Source of the DNA: CAZIMM01 sp964540415
GTDB taxonomy: Bacteria > Bacillota > Clostridia > Oscillospirales > Acutalibacteraceae
Assembly: GCA_964540415.1 (NCBI GenBank)
Contig: CAZIMM010000048.1
Coordinates: forward strand, 1 to 15,910
Length of the DNA stretch: 15,910 nucleotides
Direction of reading: 5' to 3'
Shown here piece after piece: positions 6,947-14,758 of the stretch; within the stretch, counting starts at the first letter, position 1; every line of letters begins with the position of its first letter. A program made the position numbers and the translations under genes. The notes under the pieces were generated by a model that searched no databases, had not been told where the DNA came from, and saw only the letters and a program-made list of their open reading frames with translations.

Positions 6947-8548
6947 ATGTTAGTTCAGAAAGTTTTACTCGAAAGGGCAAAAACGCCCGAGTCTGTCGGC
7001 GTGTCATCCGCGGTGATTGCGGATTTCATCCGCGATGCAGAGGAAAACGATATTCAGATTCACAGCGTTATGTGTCTGCGTCACGGAAAGGTTGCTTTTG
7101 AAACCTGGCGCAAACCGTACACTGCGCAGACGCCGCACATTATGTATTCAGTCAGCAAGAGCTTCACCTCAACCGCTCTCGGCTTTGCAGTGGACGAGGG
7201 AGTTATCTCACTCGACACAAAGCTGCTGGACGTTTTTCCGGAGTACCGTCCGGAAAAATATGATGAATGGCTCGAGACAATTGATGTGCGTCAGCTTGTC
7301 ACGATGACCGCCGGCAAGGAGGTCAGCCCGTTTGTGGACAGAAGCTCAAAAACGTGGGTCAAGGATTTTGTCGACAGCCGTTGGGCGTTTGAACCGGGCA
7401 AGTCTTGGAAATACATAAGCGAGAACACTTATGTTATCTGTGCAATGCTCACCCGTCTGCTCGGAATGAGCGTGACGGAATATCTCACCCCCCGCCTTTT
7501 TGAACCGCTGGGAATCGACGTGCCCGTGTGGGAGAGAGATCCGAACGGCATTGAAGTCGGCGGCTGGGGTTCTTACTTCAAAACCGAGGACCTTGCCAAA
7601 TTGATTCTCTGCTACAGCAACGGCGGCAAATTCAACGGCAGGCAGGTTATTCCCGAGGAGTGGGCGCGCGAGGCTGTCAAGTATCATGCGGACAACAGCA
7701 ACGATGCCGGCCCCGACAACACCTCCGGCTACGGCTACTTTTTCTGGCTCAGCGACAAAAGCTGCCCGAACACCTGGCGTGCGGACGGTATGTTTTCACA
7801 GTTCGGCCTCCACTTTGCCGATTACGATGCAAGTCTGATTATCACCGCGGACGAGGTCTGCGAGCAGAAGACGCGCGACTGTATCTGGAGACATTTCCCC
7901 GCCGCATTCATAGAATGCGACCCTGACGAAAAACCCTCGGAGCTTACTGCTTCAATGCTCACTTTCAAGCCGCTTCCGGATATCGCGGAAAGGCCGCACA
8001 GCCCGCTTGAGAAAAAAATCGAAGGCAGGGTTATCAAATTCAATCAAAAGGTGCTGCAAAGCGCCGTCGGCTATCCGATGAGCGTTCTCTGCTTTGCCGC
8101 TGTCTATATGTCGGCAGACAAGGCGGGCGGAATCGACGATGTGCGTTTCAGCTTTTATGAAAACGAATGCACAATGTATTGGCGCGAGGGCGACGAAACA
8201 AACATCATTCACTGCGGAATGGACGGCAAATCACGCCAGAGCAGAATCAAGCTCGGCGGAATACCTTACACCGCAGATTCAAGCGCGGCATGGACAAAAA
8301 ACAATGTTCTGGAGGTCTGGATAAGACCGCTTGAATCAGTTGGTCAGCGCAGGCTGCGTTTCGTTTTCAAGGGAGACAAGGTTGTACTTCATCCGTTCAG
8401 CGTGCCCAGTCTCAAAAATGTGGCATCTTCGGTTGCATATTCAATTGAACACATTTTCCCGAACAAGGCGGTGTTTGAGGTTTCAAGGATGACGATGGAA
8501 AACCTTCCGAAGGTTCTTGAAAGCACATGTCACGGGATTTTGAAATAA
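6947..8548 (+). CDS. Beta-lactamase-fold serine hydrolase with C-terminal extension
   Basis: This 533-residue protein belongs to the class C beta-lactamase/penicillin-binding-protein-like serine hydrolases, which include peptidases and esterases. The nucleophile motif is SVSK (S68, K71) inside IMYSVSKSFTSTALG. The tyrosine motif is Y156-I-S, with Ser where Asn is usual. The block YLTPRLFEPLGI (179-190) and the stretch around GGWGSYFKTEDLAKLI (205-220) are typical of the family. The third motif, usually KTG or HxG, appears as RADG (278-281). Residues from about 345 to 533 form a separate C-terminal region that I cannot assign. No signal peptide is seen, so the protein should be cytoplasmic. 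AAAGGA lies 12 bases before the ATG, the same spacing as the gene upstream, which is 33 bases away. A true antibiotic-inactivating role is unlikely; the natural substrate is unknown. Confidence 0.85.
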   Translation: MLVQKVLLERAKTPESVGVSSAVIADFIRDAEENDIQIHSVMCLRHGKVAFETWRKPYTAQTPHIMYSVSKSFTSTALGFAVDEGVISLDTKLLDVFPEYRPEKYDEWLETIDVRQLVTMTAGKEVSPFVDRSSKTWVKDFVDSRWAFEPGKSWKYISENTYVICAMLTRLLGMSVTEYLTPRLFEPLGIDVPVWERDPNGIEVGGWGSYFKTEDLAKLILCYSNGGKFNGRQVIPEEWAREAVKYHADNSNDAGPDNTSGYGYFFWLSDKSCPNTWRADGMFSQFGLHFADYDASLIITADEVCEQKTRDCIWRHFPAAFIECDPDEKPSELTASMLTFKPLPDIAERPHSPLEKKIEGRVIKFNQKVLQSAVGYPMSVLCFAAVYMSADKAGGIDDVRFSFYENECTMYWREGDETNIIHCGMDGKSRQSRIKLGGIPYTADSSAAWTKNNVLEVWIRPLESVGQRRLRFVFKGDKVVLHPFSVPSLKNVASSVAYSIEHIFPNKAVFEVSRMTMENLPKVLESTCHGILK

Positions 8549-8578
8549 GAAAAACATGAAGTGTGGGGGTAGCGGCAC

Positions 8579-9301
8579 ATGGCGGCAAAGGTGTTGTATT
8601 CGGCTCTGATTGCGGCGGAATTTCTCTTTGTTCCGTGGTTTCTCAAAGCGCAATGGCCGAACAAAACACGCAAATCATTGATACTGAAAATGATTTGTGC
8701 AACAATATTTGTGTCACTCGGTCTTCTTGCGGCAGGAATCTCCGGACATTGGGGAAGCTATACCGAAGTAATGATTATCGGGCTTGTAATGTCATGGCTC
8801 GGAGATTTTTTGCTGCACGTTTCACCGAAAGTAGCTCTGTTTATCATGGGCGGAGCGGCATTTCTGACCGCACATGTTTTTTACATCACCGCGTATATCA
8901 CCGCACAGAAGGCCGTGCTCCCCGGCGCGGCATCTTTTGATTCCCGCGAAATCACTGCGGCACTCATTCTTGCCGCGGTGATTATGAGCACGCTTCTGCT
9001 GATGAAAATAAACTTCGGCATGATAGCAATACCCGGTGCGTTGTATTTGGTGATGGTGTCGATGATGTTTGTCAAGGCAACCTCGCTCGGAGTCAGAATG
9101 CTCCTTTCGGGAGTGCCGAACGGCGGAATCCTTTGCGCTCTGCTGAGCCTCGGAGGGCTGTTCTTCGTGCTTTCCGACACAACCCTTGCCATGATTATGT
9201 TCGACACACGCTTCAAAAAGTTCAAGCTCAAGGTGTTCAATATTGTTACATACTTTGCTGCACAGGTTATGCTGGCAAGCACAGTGCTGTTTATTTCATA
9301 A
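8579..9301 (+). CDS. YhhN/TMEM86 family membrane protein (lysoplasmalogenase-like)
   Basis: This 240-residue protein has about eight hydrophobic segments. YhhN/TMEM86 proteins cleave the vinyl-ether bond of lysoplasmalogens, giving a fatty aldehyde and a glycerophospho-head group. Conserved family positions are visible: GDFLLH at 75-80, FLTAHVFYITAY at 95-106 with H99, LGGLFFVLSD at 191-200, and TYFAAQ at 224-229. Many anaerobic Clostridia make plasmalogens, so the activity is plausible in this host. The ATG at 8579 follows a modest GGGGGT ribosome site, 30 bases after the serine hydrolase stop. The nearby secreted GDPD-like protein and ABC exporter suggest a membrane-lipid setting. Family membership is fairly secure; the activity is inferred. 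Confidence 0.82.
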   Translation: MAAKVLYSALIAAEFLFVPWFLKAQWPNKTRKSLILKMICATIFVSLGLLAAGISGHWGSYTEVMIIGLVMSWLGDFLLHVSPKVALFIMGGAAFLTAHVFYITAYITAQKAVLPGAASFDSREITAALILAAVIMSTLLLMKINFGMIAIPGALYLVMVSMMFVKATSLGVRMLLSGVPNGGILCALLSLGGLFFVLSDTTLAMIMFDTRFKKFKLKVFNIVTYFAAQVMLASTVLFIS

Positions 9302-9387
9302 TGAGAAATTATATTAAAATGTGTATGATTTTTTCGGCGACGGGGCGCAACCGGTTCCGTCTCGCACTTGAATTTACCGGAAAGGTT

Positions 9388-9404
9388 AAAAGGATATGAA
9401 AATG
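9388..9404 (+). promoter_or_regulatory. Ribosome site that decides the pyruvate kinase start
   Basis: AAAAGGA (9388-9394) is 7 bases upstream of the ATG at 9402 but only 1 base from an in-frame ATG at 9396. The 9402 start also gives the N-terminus MRKTKIVCTLGPAS, which is standard for bacterial pyruvate kinases. A weaker GAAAGG at 9380-9385 could serve the 9396 start, which adds only two residues. Confidence 0.6.
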
Positions 9405-10832
9405 AGGAAAACAAAAATTGTTTGCACACTCGGACCGGCCAGCAGCAGCGAAAATGTCATTTTGAAGATGATTGACGCCGGGATGAGTGTCGCAAGGCTG
9501 AACTTCTCCCACGGAACGCATGAACAGCATCACGAGCTGATTAACAGGGTCAAGAGCGTTCGCAGAAAAACGGGGGCAAGCCTTGCGATTATGCTGGACA
9601 CAAGAGGCCCGGAAATCAGGCTGAAGAACTTTTCAGAAGGCTCGGCAGAGCTTGCCGACGGGGACACCTTTGTGCTCACCTCACGCGATATTGAGGGCAA
9701 CGAGCGAGAGGTTGCAGTGACATATTCCGACCTGCCGTCACAGCTTTCACCGGGCAATACCGTTTTGATTGATGACGGAGCGATTGTTCTCCGTGTTGAT
9801 AACTGCACGCAAACGGACGCAAACTGCACTGTTGTTCACGGGGGAAAAGTGAGCAACCACAAGGGAGTGAATGTTCCGCGCGTGCCGCTGCATATGGAAT
9901 TCCTCAGCGAGCAGGACAAAAAGGATTTGCTTTTCGGCATTGAAAACGACGTCGACTTCATTGCCGCTTCTTTTGTGCGCTGCCGTGAAGACGTTGTCGC
10001 CATGCGCAAATATATTGATTTTTACGGCGGACACGATATCAAGATTATTGCAAAAATCGAGAATATCGAAGGCATCAACAATTTTGATGAAATACTCGCC
10101 GTGTCGGACGGCATTATGGTTGCCCGCGGCGATATGGGCGTTGAAGTTGAGTTTGAGCGTCTGCCCGGACTTCAGAAGCGCTTTATCCGCAGGTGCTACC
10201 GCTCGGGAAAAATGGTCATCACGGCAACACAGATGCTTGAGTCCATGATTGTCAACCCGACCCCGACAAGAGCGGAAATCACTGACGTTGCAAACGCAGT
10301 GTTCGACGGCACGTCGGCTGTTATGCTCTCGGGCGAAACCGCAATGGGTCATTTTCCGGTTGAAGCGGTTGAGGTAATGGCAAAAATCGCTTTGCAGGCG
10401 GAGGAGGATGCGTTCGACACCGGCGCATACAACGGAATCAAGTACGATATGGATGTTACGGACACAACAAACGCGGTCTGCGATGCCGCCTGCACAACAG
10501 CACGCGATATCAGCGCAAAGGCGATAATCGCCGTCACAAAATACGGCCAGACGGCGCGCAGAATGTCAAAGTTCCGCCCGGCAGTGCCGATTGTCGCCGC
10601 AACCCCGGTTGAAAAAACGTTCAATCAGCTTGCTCTTTCATGGGGCGTTTATCCTGTGCTTGCACAGTATCAGACAACGTCAGACGAGCTGTTTCGCCAT
10701 GCGATTGACTGCGCGCGCCTGATTGATATTGTTGACAACGGCGATATGGTTGTTGTTGCGGCGGGAATTCCGTTGGACACTCCCGGCAACACAAATATCC
10801 TGAAGGTTGAGGTTGTCGGCTCAATCATATAG
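9402..10832 (+). CDS. pyk: Pyruvate kinase
   Basis: This enzyme converts phosphoenolpyruvate and ADP to pyruvate and ATP in the last step of glycolysis. From the chosen start it has 476 residues, the usual length of the short bacterial form; the extra C-terminal PEP-utilising domain of Bacillus enzymes is absent. Motifs in order are ARLNFSHG at 31-38 (R32 and N34 at the active site), LDTRGPEIR at 65-73, IIAKIENIEGINNFDEI at 215-231 (K218 and E220), VARGDMGVE at 240-248 and ITATQMLESM further on. The Glu in GPEIR is the residue linked in the literature to K+-dependent pyruvate kinases. The C-terminal domain has the usual allosteric-site fold region. The gene follows the lysoplasmalogenase-like gene by 100 bases and ends 68 bases before a strong terminator. 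It may share the upstream transcript or have its own promoter, which I could not identify. Confidence 0.96.
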   Translation: MRKTKIVCTLGPASSSENVILKMIDAGMSVARLNFSHGTHEQHHELINRVKSVRRKTGASLAIMLDTRGPEIRLKNFSEGSAELADGDTFVLTSRDIEGNEREVAVTYSDLPSQLSPGNTVLIDDGAIVLRVDNCTQTDANCTVVHGGKVSNHKGVNVPRVPLHMEFLSEQDKKDLLFGIENDVDFIAASFVRCREDVVAMRKYIDFYGGHDIKIIAKIENIEGINNFDEILAVSDGIMVARGDMGVEVEFERLPGLQKRFIRRCYRSGKMVITATQMLESMIVNPTPTRAEITDVANAVFDGTSAVMLSGETAMGHFPVEAVEVMAKIALQAEEDAFDTGAYNGIKYDMDVTDTTNAVCDAACTTARDISAKAIIAVTKYGQTARRMSKFRPAVPIVAATPVEKTFNQLALSWGVYPVLAQYQTTSDELFRHAIDCARLIDIVDNGDMVVVAAGIPLDTPGNTNILKVEVVGSII

Positions 10833-10838
10833 CGAGAA

Positions 10839-10865
10839 CCCGGACGGCGGATGCCGAACCGCGGG
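10839..10865 (+). other. Imperfect GC-rich hairpin just after pyk
   Basis: An outer stem, CCCG (10839-10842) with CGGG (10862-10865), and an inner stem, CGGC (10845-10848) with GCCG (10853-10856), enclose the loop GGAT. No T-run follows, so it is not an intrinsic terminator by itself. It would sit in the 3' untranslated RNA of pyk, upstream of the real terminator. Confidence 0.3.
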
Positions 10866-10900
10866 ACGATTCCGGCGTTTACAAAAGTTTTGAAGTGTAA

Positions 10901-10930
10901 GGCGGGGGCTTGCTCCCGCCGCTTTTATTT
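10901..10930 (+). terminator. Intrinsic terminator of pyk and its upstream gene run
   Basis: GGCGGGGG and CTCCCGCC (10901-10920) form an 8-bp stem, with one G-U pair, closed by a CTTG loop. A T-rich run follows from 10923 (GCTTTTATTTTTTT). No equivalent T-run is present on the other strand, so it works in the plus direction. Confidence 0.88.
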
Positions 10931-10938
10931 TTTTGCAC

Positions 10939-10966
10939 AAAAAAGGAGACGGGTCAAACCGCCTCC
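10939..10966 (-). terminator. Intrinsic terminator of the phosphatase-acetyltransferase gene
   Basis: Read on the minus strand, GGAGGCGG and CCGTCTCC (10966-10945) form an 8-bp stem with one mismatch around a 6-base loop. Six T follow (10944-10939). It lies 26 bases past the stop of the minus-strand gene and faces the pyk terminator in a convergent arrangement. Confidence 0.82.
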
Positions 10967-10991
10967 GTGAGCTTTCATATTTTATGTTTGT

Positions 10992-11858
10992 TCAGCAGAA
11001 ATCCAGCTTCATCAGCACCGAATCCTCCACGGGTGACGAGTAATAATTTTTTCGCAGACCGTTTTGTTCGAATCCGAGAGATTTATAAAGACCGATTGCC
11101 GCCTTGTTTGAGGCGCGGACCTCCAGTGTCATTGCCGTGCAGCCCCTCGCGCGTGCGTCTTTGACGGCGGCTTCAACCAAATCGCGCCCGAGTCCTCGGC
11201 GGCGCTGCTGAGGAGAAACCGCAATCCGCAGCAAATCGGCCTCACCGGCGATTTCCCAGACGACGATGTAGCCCGACAGCTTTCCGTCAACAACCGAAAC
11301 AAGCAAATGAGAATTTGTGTTGTCAAGCTCGTTGCTCAGCGAGGCTCTGCTCCACGGCACATGAAAGCTCTGCCGCTCAATTTCCTCCATTTGAGGAATG
11401 TCAGCGGGAGAAGCGGGGCGAATCACGGAAACACACTCGGCTTCCGACCGAATTCTTTTGCACAGAGGCACGAGCAAATTGTATATTTCCCTTGCGCAGC
11501 GGGCGTAGACTTCTCTGTTTCCGCCGTACGGGTCGGAGATTCCCGCCCCGAGTACAACGGTTTTTCCGTGTGGCGAAAAGGAATCGAGCACGTCCTTGTG
11601 GCATTGCGTCATGCAGACAAAAAGATCTGTGTCCTCCAGCTCATAACGGCTCAGCGGACGAGACCTGTGTTCGGAAATGTCCGCACCGTATTCCTTCGCG
11701 GCTTCCACAGCCTCGGGGGAGGGCGCATCGCCTCCGAAAGCACTCAGCCCTGCGCTTGTGATTTCAACACCGTTCACACCGTCAAGCAGCTTGCGGGCAA
11801 TGCCCTGCGCCATGGGACTGCGGCAGGTGTTTCCGGTGCAGACAAAGCAAATTTTCAT
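10992..11858 (-). CDS. Fusion of YwlE-like LMW (arginine) phosphatase and RimI-like N-acetyltransferase
   Basis: One uninterrupted 288-codon frame encodes two enzymes. Residues 1 to about 137 are a low-molecular-weight phosphatase. The P-loop CTGNTCRS has nucleophile C7 and R13, and the general acid is D109 in SDPYGGN. Thr11 in the P-loop is the residue known to steer B. subtilis YwlE toward phospho-arginine, so protein-arginine phosphatase is the best guess. Residues about 143-288 are a GNAT acetyltransferase most like RimI, which acetylates the N-terminus of ribosomal protein S18. PWS is at 168-170, the acetyl-CoA loop RRGLG at 220-224, and E246 and Y258 have the spacing of the RimI catalytic pair (E103 and Y115 in E. 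coli, from memory). A near-C-terminal EDSVLMKLDF fits RimI. The ATG at 11858 has GAGGA upstream. No strong internal ribosome site is seen at the junction. Confidence 0.88.
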   Translation of the reverse strand: MKICFVCTGNTCRSPMAQGIARKLLDGVNGVEITSAGLSAFGGDAPSPEAVEAAKEYGADISEHRSRPLSRYELEDTDLFVCMTQCHKDVLDSFSPHGKTVVLGAGISDPYGGNREVYARCAREIYNLLVPLCKRIRSEAECVSVIRPASPADIPQMEEIERQSFHVPWSRASLSNELDNTNSHLLVSVVDGKLSGYIVVWEIAGEADLLRIAVSPQQRRRGLGRDLVEAAVKDARARGCTAMTLEVRASNKAAIGLYKSLGFEQNGLRKNYYSSPVEDSVLMKLDFC

Positions 11859-11874
11859 TGTTTATCATCCTCGC

Positions 11875-11900
11875 ACGCACGAAAATTCGTGCGTTTTTTT
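11875..11900 (+). terminator. Palindrome followed by T7 between divergent genes
   Basis: ACGCACGAAA and ATTCGTGCGT (11875-11894) form a 20-base near-perfect palindrome, with 9 of 10 pairs matching. A T-run continues to 11900. Read on the plus strand it has the form of an intrinsic terminator, yet no plus-strand gene ends here. The same palindrome falls in the 5' untranslated RNA of the minus-strand fusion gene, three bases upstream of its ribosome site. It could block antisense read-through, act as an operator, or fold in the leader. Confidence 0.55.
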
Positions 11901-12023
11901 GCGCTTTCGGCCGCCGATTTTTCCGTGCCGGCAGAACAGACGCAGTGTCCGTAATGTTTTGTATGTAATATTCATATTATTTTACCATGATTTTGTGCAA
12001 TACTCAAGGCTCGGGAGGTAAAT

Positions 12024-14627
12024 ATGAACTTTCACTCAATGACACCCAATGAGGCTCTGCGTTCGCTCGGAAGCGACAGCGAAGGGCTTTCACGCGGCGA
12101 AGCCGCACGGCGTTTGGAGCATTACGGAGAAAACCGTTTGAGCGAAAAAAAGGAGAAAAGCCTGCTCAGGCGTTTTTTCAGTCAGTTCGCGGACTTTATG
12201 GTGCTTGTCCTCCTTGCGGCGGCCGCCGTGTCTTTTGTCACAAGCTTGCTTGAGGGCGAAAGAGATCTGCTTGACCCCGTGATTATTCTGATCATTGTCA
12301 CCGTGAATGCAATTGTGGGAACGGTTCAGGAGAGCCGTGCAATGAGAGCACTGGAAAAACTCCGTGAGCTGTCCGCACCCGAAGCGCGGGTGTTCAGAAA
12401 AGGCAGGGAAACAACGGTGCACGCTTCGGAAATTGTGCCGGGGGATATCCTTGTTCTGCACACGGGCGACAGGGTGGCGGCGGACGCAAGGCTGATTCAG
12501 AGCGTCAATCTGAAGCTCGGTGAAAGCGCGTTGACGGGTGAATCAATTCCCTCCGAAAAGGATTCGCACCTTGTCCTGCCGCAGGAGATCGGAGCAGGAG
12601 ACATGAAAAACTGCGTTTTCGCCTCAACGGTTGTTCTTGAAGGGCACGCACGCGCCGTTGCGTACGCAACCGGAATGAACACGCAAATCGGCAAAATTGC
12701 CGACCTGCTCAACAGCGGCGAAGCTCCGCAGACCCCTTTGCAGCAGCGGCTTGAAAAGCTGGGGAAAATTCTGGGCACGGCTGCGCTGTCAATATGTGTG
12801 CTGATATTCATCGTCGGTCTGCTGCGCAAAATGGAGCTTGCTCAAAGCTTCATGCTTTCGGTGAGCCTCGCTGTTGCGGCAATACCTGAAGGCCTGCCCG
12901 CGATAGTGACCGTTGTGCTGTCGGTCGGGGTGCAGCGCATGGCAAAAAAACGCGCGATAGTCAGGCGCCTGCCGTGCGTCGAGGCACTGGGCAGCGCAAC
13001 CTGCATTTGCTCGGACAAAACCGGCACGCTCACTCTCAACCGCATGGAGGTGAAGGAGCTTTGCGCGCCGTTTGAAAACACGGATGCGGCGGGAAAGCTT
13101 CTGGAGCTCGCGTCCCTTTGCTGCAATGCACTGCCTGACGGCAGAGGAGGCGCCGACGGAGAGCCGACGGAGAACGCCATAATTGTTGCTGCTGTAAAGC
13201 GCGGTGTGTACAGGCGGGAGGGCGAGGGCTGCAAGCGCCTGCGCGAAATACCGTTCAACTCCTCCGCAAAGCTTATGAGCGTGGCGGTGCGGTGTGACGG
13301 TGAAATAATCTCAGTGACCAAGGGCGCTCCGGAGGTGCTCTTGGACAGATGCGATTACATAACCCTTCCCAAAGTCGGTGACGTTCCGCTCACGAGCGAA
13401 ATGCGCATGAAGATTGAAAACAAAAACGCCCGGCTTGCGGAAAACGCGCTGAGGGTTATCGCCGTTGCGTCCGGAACTCCCGAAAGCGTATTCGGAGAGC
13501 TGCAGAGGGGACTTGTGTTCAAAGGACTGATAGGGATGATTGACCCGCCACGAAAGCAGGCAAAGCCGGCTGTGGAAACATGCGGCAGAGCGGGAATCAC
13601 GCCTGTGATGATAACGGGGGACCACGCGAGCACCGCGCTTGCGATTGCAAGAGAGCTGGGAATTGATATCTCAGGCGGCGCGCTCACCGGTGCGCAGCTC
13701 GACTCGATGGACGACGAAAAAATGCGTGATGCGGTGAAAAAGTGCAGGGTGTTTGCAAGGGTCAGCCCAGAGCATAAGGTGAGAATTGTCACGGCGCTGC
13801 GCGACAACGGAGAAATTGTTGCAATGACCGGCGACGGCGTAAACGATGCACCCGCTCTCAAAGCGGCAGATATCGGCTGCGCCATGGGAAAAAGCGGCAC
13901 CGATGTTGCCAAGGGTGCCGCCGACATTGTGCTTGCCGATGACAACTTTGCAACAATTGTCAACGCGGTGCGCGAGGGCAGGGGAATTTATTCAAACATT
14001 CAGAAAGCAGTGCATTTTCTGCTGAGCAGCAATATCGGCGAAATTCTGCTCATCCTCATCGCCGTGCTTTCAGGACTCCCCGCGCCGCTTGTGCCGATAC
14101 AGCTGCTTTGGGTGAACCTTGTCACGGATTCTCTGCCGGCGATGGCTCTCGGCGTGGAGGGGATTGAACGGGACGTTATGGAGCGCCCGCCCATTCCTCC
14201 GGGGAAAGGTCTGTTTGCAGACGGGCTGTGGCTTGATATTCTGCTTGAGGGAGCGATTGTCGGCCTGCTGTCACTTCTGGCGTTTGTCCTCGGTCAGAGA
14301 TTCTTTGACCCGCCGGGGGAGTACGCGATGTCGAGAACGATGGCGTTCTGTGTGCTGAGCCTGTCGGAGCTTGTTCACGCTTTCAACACCCGAAGCCGTG
14401 TATCTTTGTTCAAAATCGGTGCGTTTTCAAACATGAAGATGAACCTGGCTTTTTTGATTTGCCTTGCTTTGCAAACGGCGGTTGTCACTGTGCCGGCGCT
14501 CAATTCCGTGTTTTCAACAGCACCGCTCGGCACATACGGGTGGCTTGTCGTTGCCGCACTAAGCCTTGCAATCCTGCCCTTGGTGGAAATCGGCAAGGCG
14601 ATAGAACGGTTTGCGAAAAAGACGTGA
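12024..14627 (+). CDS. P-type Ca2+-transporting ATPase (SERCA/PMCA-like)
   Basis: This 867-residue P2A-type pump uses ATP to export Ca2+ from the cytoplasm. The N-terminal cation-ATPase domain is at about 1-70, and the A-domain has TGES at 171-174. Membrane segment 4 carries PEGLP (288-292). The phosphorylation site is DKTGT at 331-335, the N-domain has KGAPE at 433-437, and the P-domain has TGDH (531-534) and GDGVNDAP (603-610). Aligned by eye to SERCA, the Ca2+ ligands are present at both sites: E289, N670, E673, N698, T701, D702 and E782. Length and the extra C-terminal helices fit the family. GGGAGGT (12013-12019) is close to the ATG at 12024. The gene is monocistronic as far as seen. No clear terminator or regulatory site was found; the promoter should lie in the AT-rich stretch at about 11950-12000. 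Confidence 0.94.
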   Translation: MNFHSMTPNEALRSLGSDSEGLSRGEAARRLEHYGENRLSEKKEKSLLRRFFSQFADFMVLVLLAAAAVSFVTSLLEGERDLLDPVIILIIVTVNAIVGTVQESRAMRALEKLRELSAPEARVFRKGRETTVHASEIVPGDILVLHTGDRVAADARLIQSVNLKLGESALTGESIPSEKDSHLVLPQEIGAGDMKNCVFASTVVLEGHARAVAYATGMNTQIGKIADLLNSGEAPQTPLQQRLEKLGKILGTAALSICVLIFIVGLLRKMELAQSFMLSVSLAVAAIPEGLPAIVTVVLSVGVQRMAKKRAIVRRLPCVEALGSATCICSDKTGTLTLNRMEVKELCAPFENTDAAGKLLELASLCCNALPDGRGGADGEPTENAIIVAAVKRGVYRREGEGCKRLREIPFNSSAKLMSVAVRCDGEIISVTKGAPEVLLDRCDYITLPKVGDVPLTSEMRMKIENKNARLAENALRVIAVASGTPESVFGELQRGLVFKGLIGMIDPPRKQAKPAVETCGRAGITPVMITGDHASTALAIARELGIDISGGALTGAQLDSMDDEKMRDAVKKCRVFARVSPEHKVRIVTALRDNGEIVAMTGDGVNDAPALKAADIGCAMGKSGTDVAKGAADIVLADDNFATIVNAVREGRGIYSNIQKAVHFLLSSNIGEILLILIAVLSGLPAPLVPIQLLWVNLVTDSLPAMALGVEGIERDVMERPPIPPGKGLFADGLWLDILLEGAIVGLLSLLAFVLGQRFFDPPGEYAMSRTMAFCVLSLSELVHAFNTRSRVSLFKIGAFSNMKMNLAFLICLALQTAVVTVPALNSVFSTAPLGTYGWLVVAALSLAILPLVEIGKAIERFAKKT

Positions 14628-14758
14628 TGTTATTGATTAAAATAATATTATTGCACTGTGTTGTATCGCGGAAAACAATTCTGTTAATATGTGCCGCGGG
14701 AACATCATCAAAGATACGCCGTTAGCGGTACGGTCAAAAGAAAATATAAATCTTACAA

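Noticed and set aside
6947..8548. Antibiotic-resistance beta-lactamase
   Set aside because: No signal peptide is seen, and the motifs beyond SxxK differ from true class C enzymes. The family is broad and mostly not involved in resistance.
9339..9361. Inverted repeat GACGG...CCGTC in the leader of pyk
   Set aside because: The stem needs two G-U pairs and no T-run or known leader motif follows, so I cannot separate it from chance.
10910..11164. An 84-codon plus-strand frame starting within the pyk terminator
   Set aside because: It overlaps two terminators and the 3' end of the minus-strand fusion gene, and no ribosome site fits.
13355..13963. A 202-codon minus-strand frame inside the Ca2+ ATPase gene
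   Set aside because: It is antisense to the P-domain and its Ala/Ser/Pro-rich translation is a reflection of the plus-strand codons.
14628..14758. Possible terminator or small gene between the Ca2+ ATPase and the small metK-linked gene
   Set aside because: I see the palindrome AATAATATTATT and the weak CGCGG...CCGCG repeat with a 22-base loop, but no stable stem with a T-run on either strand and no supported reading frame.
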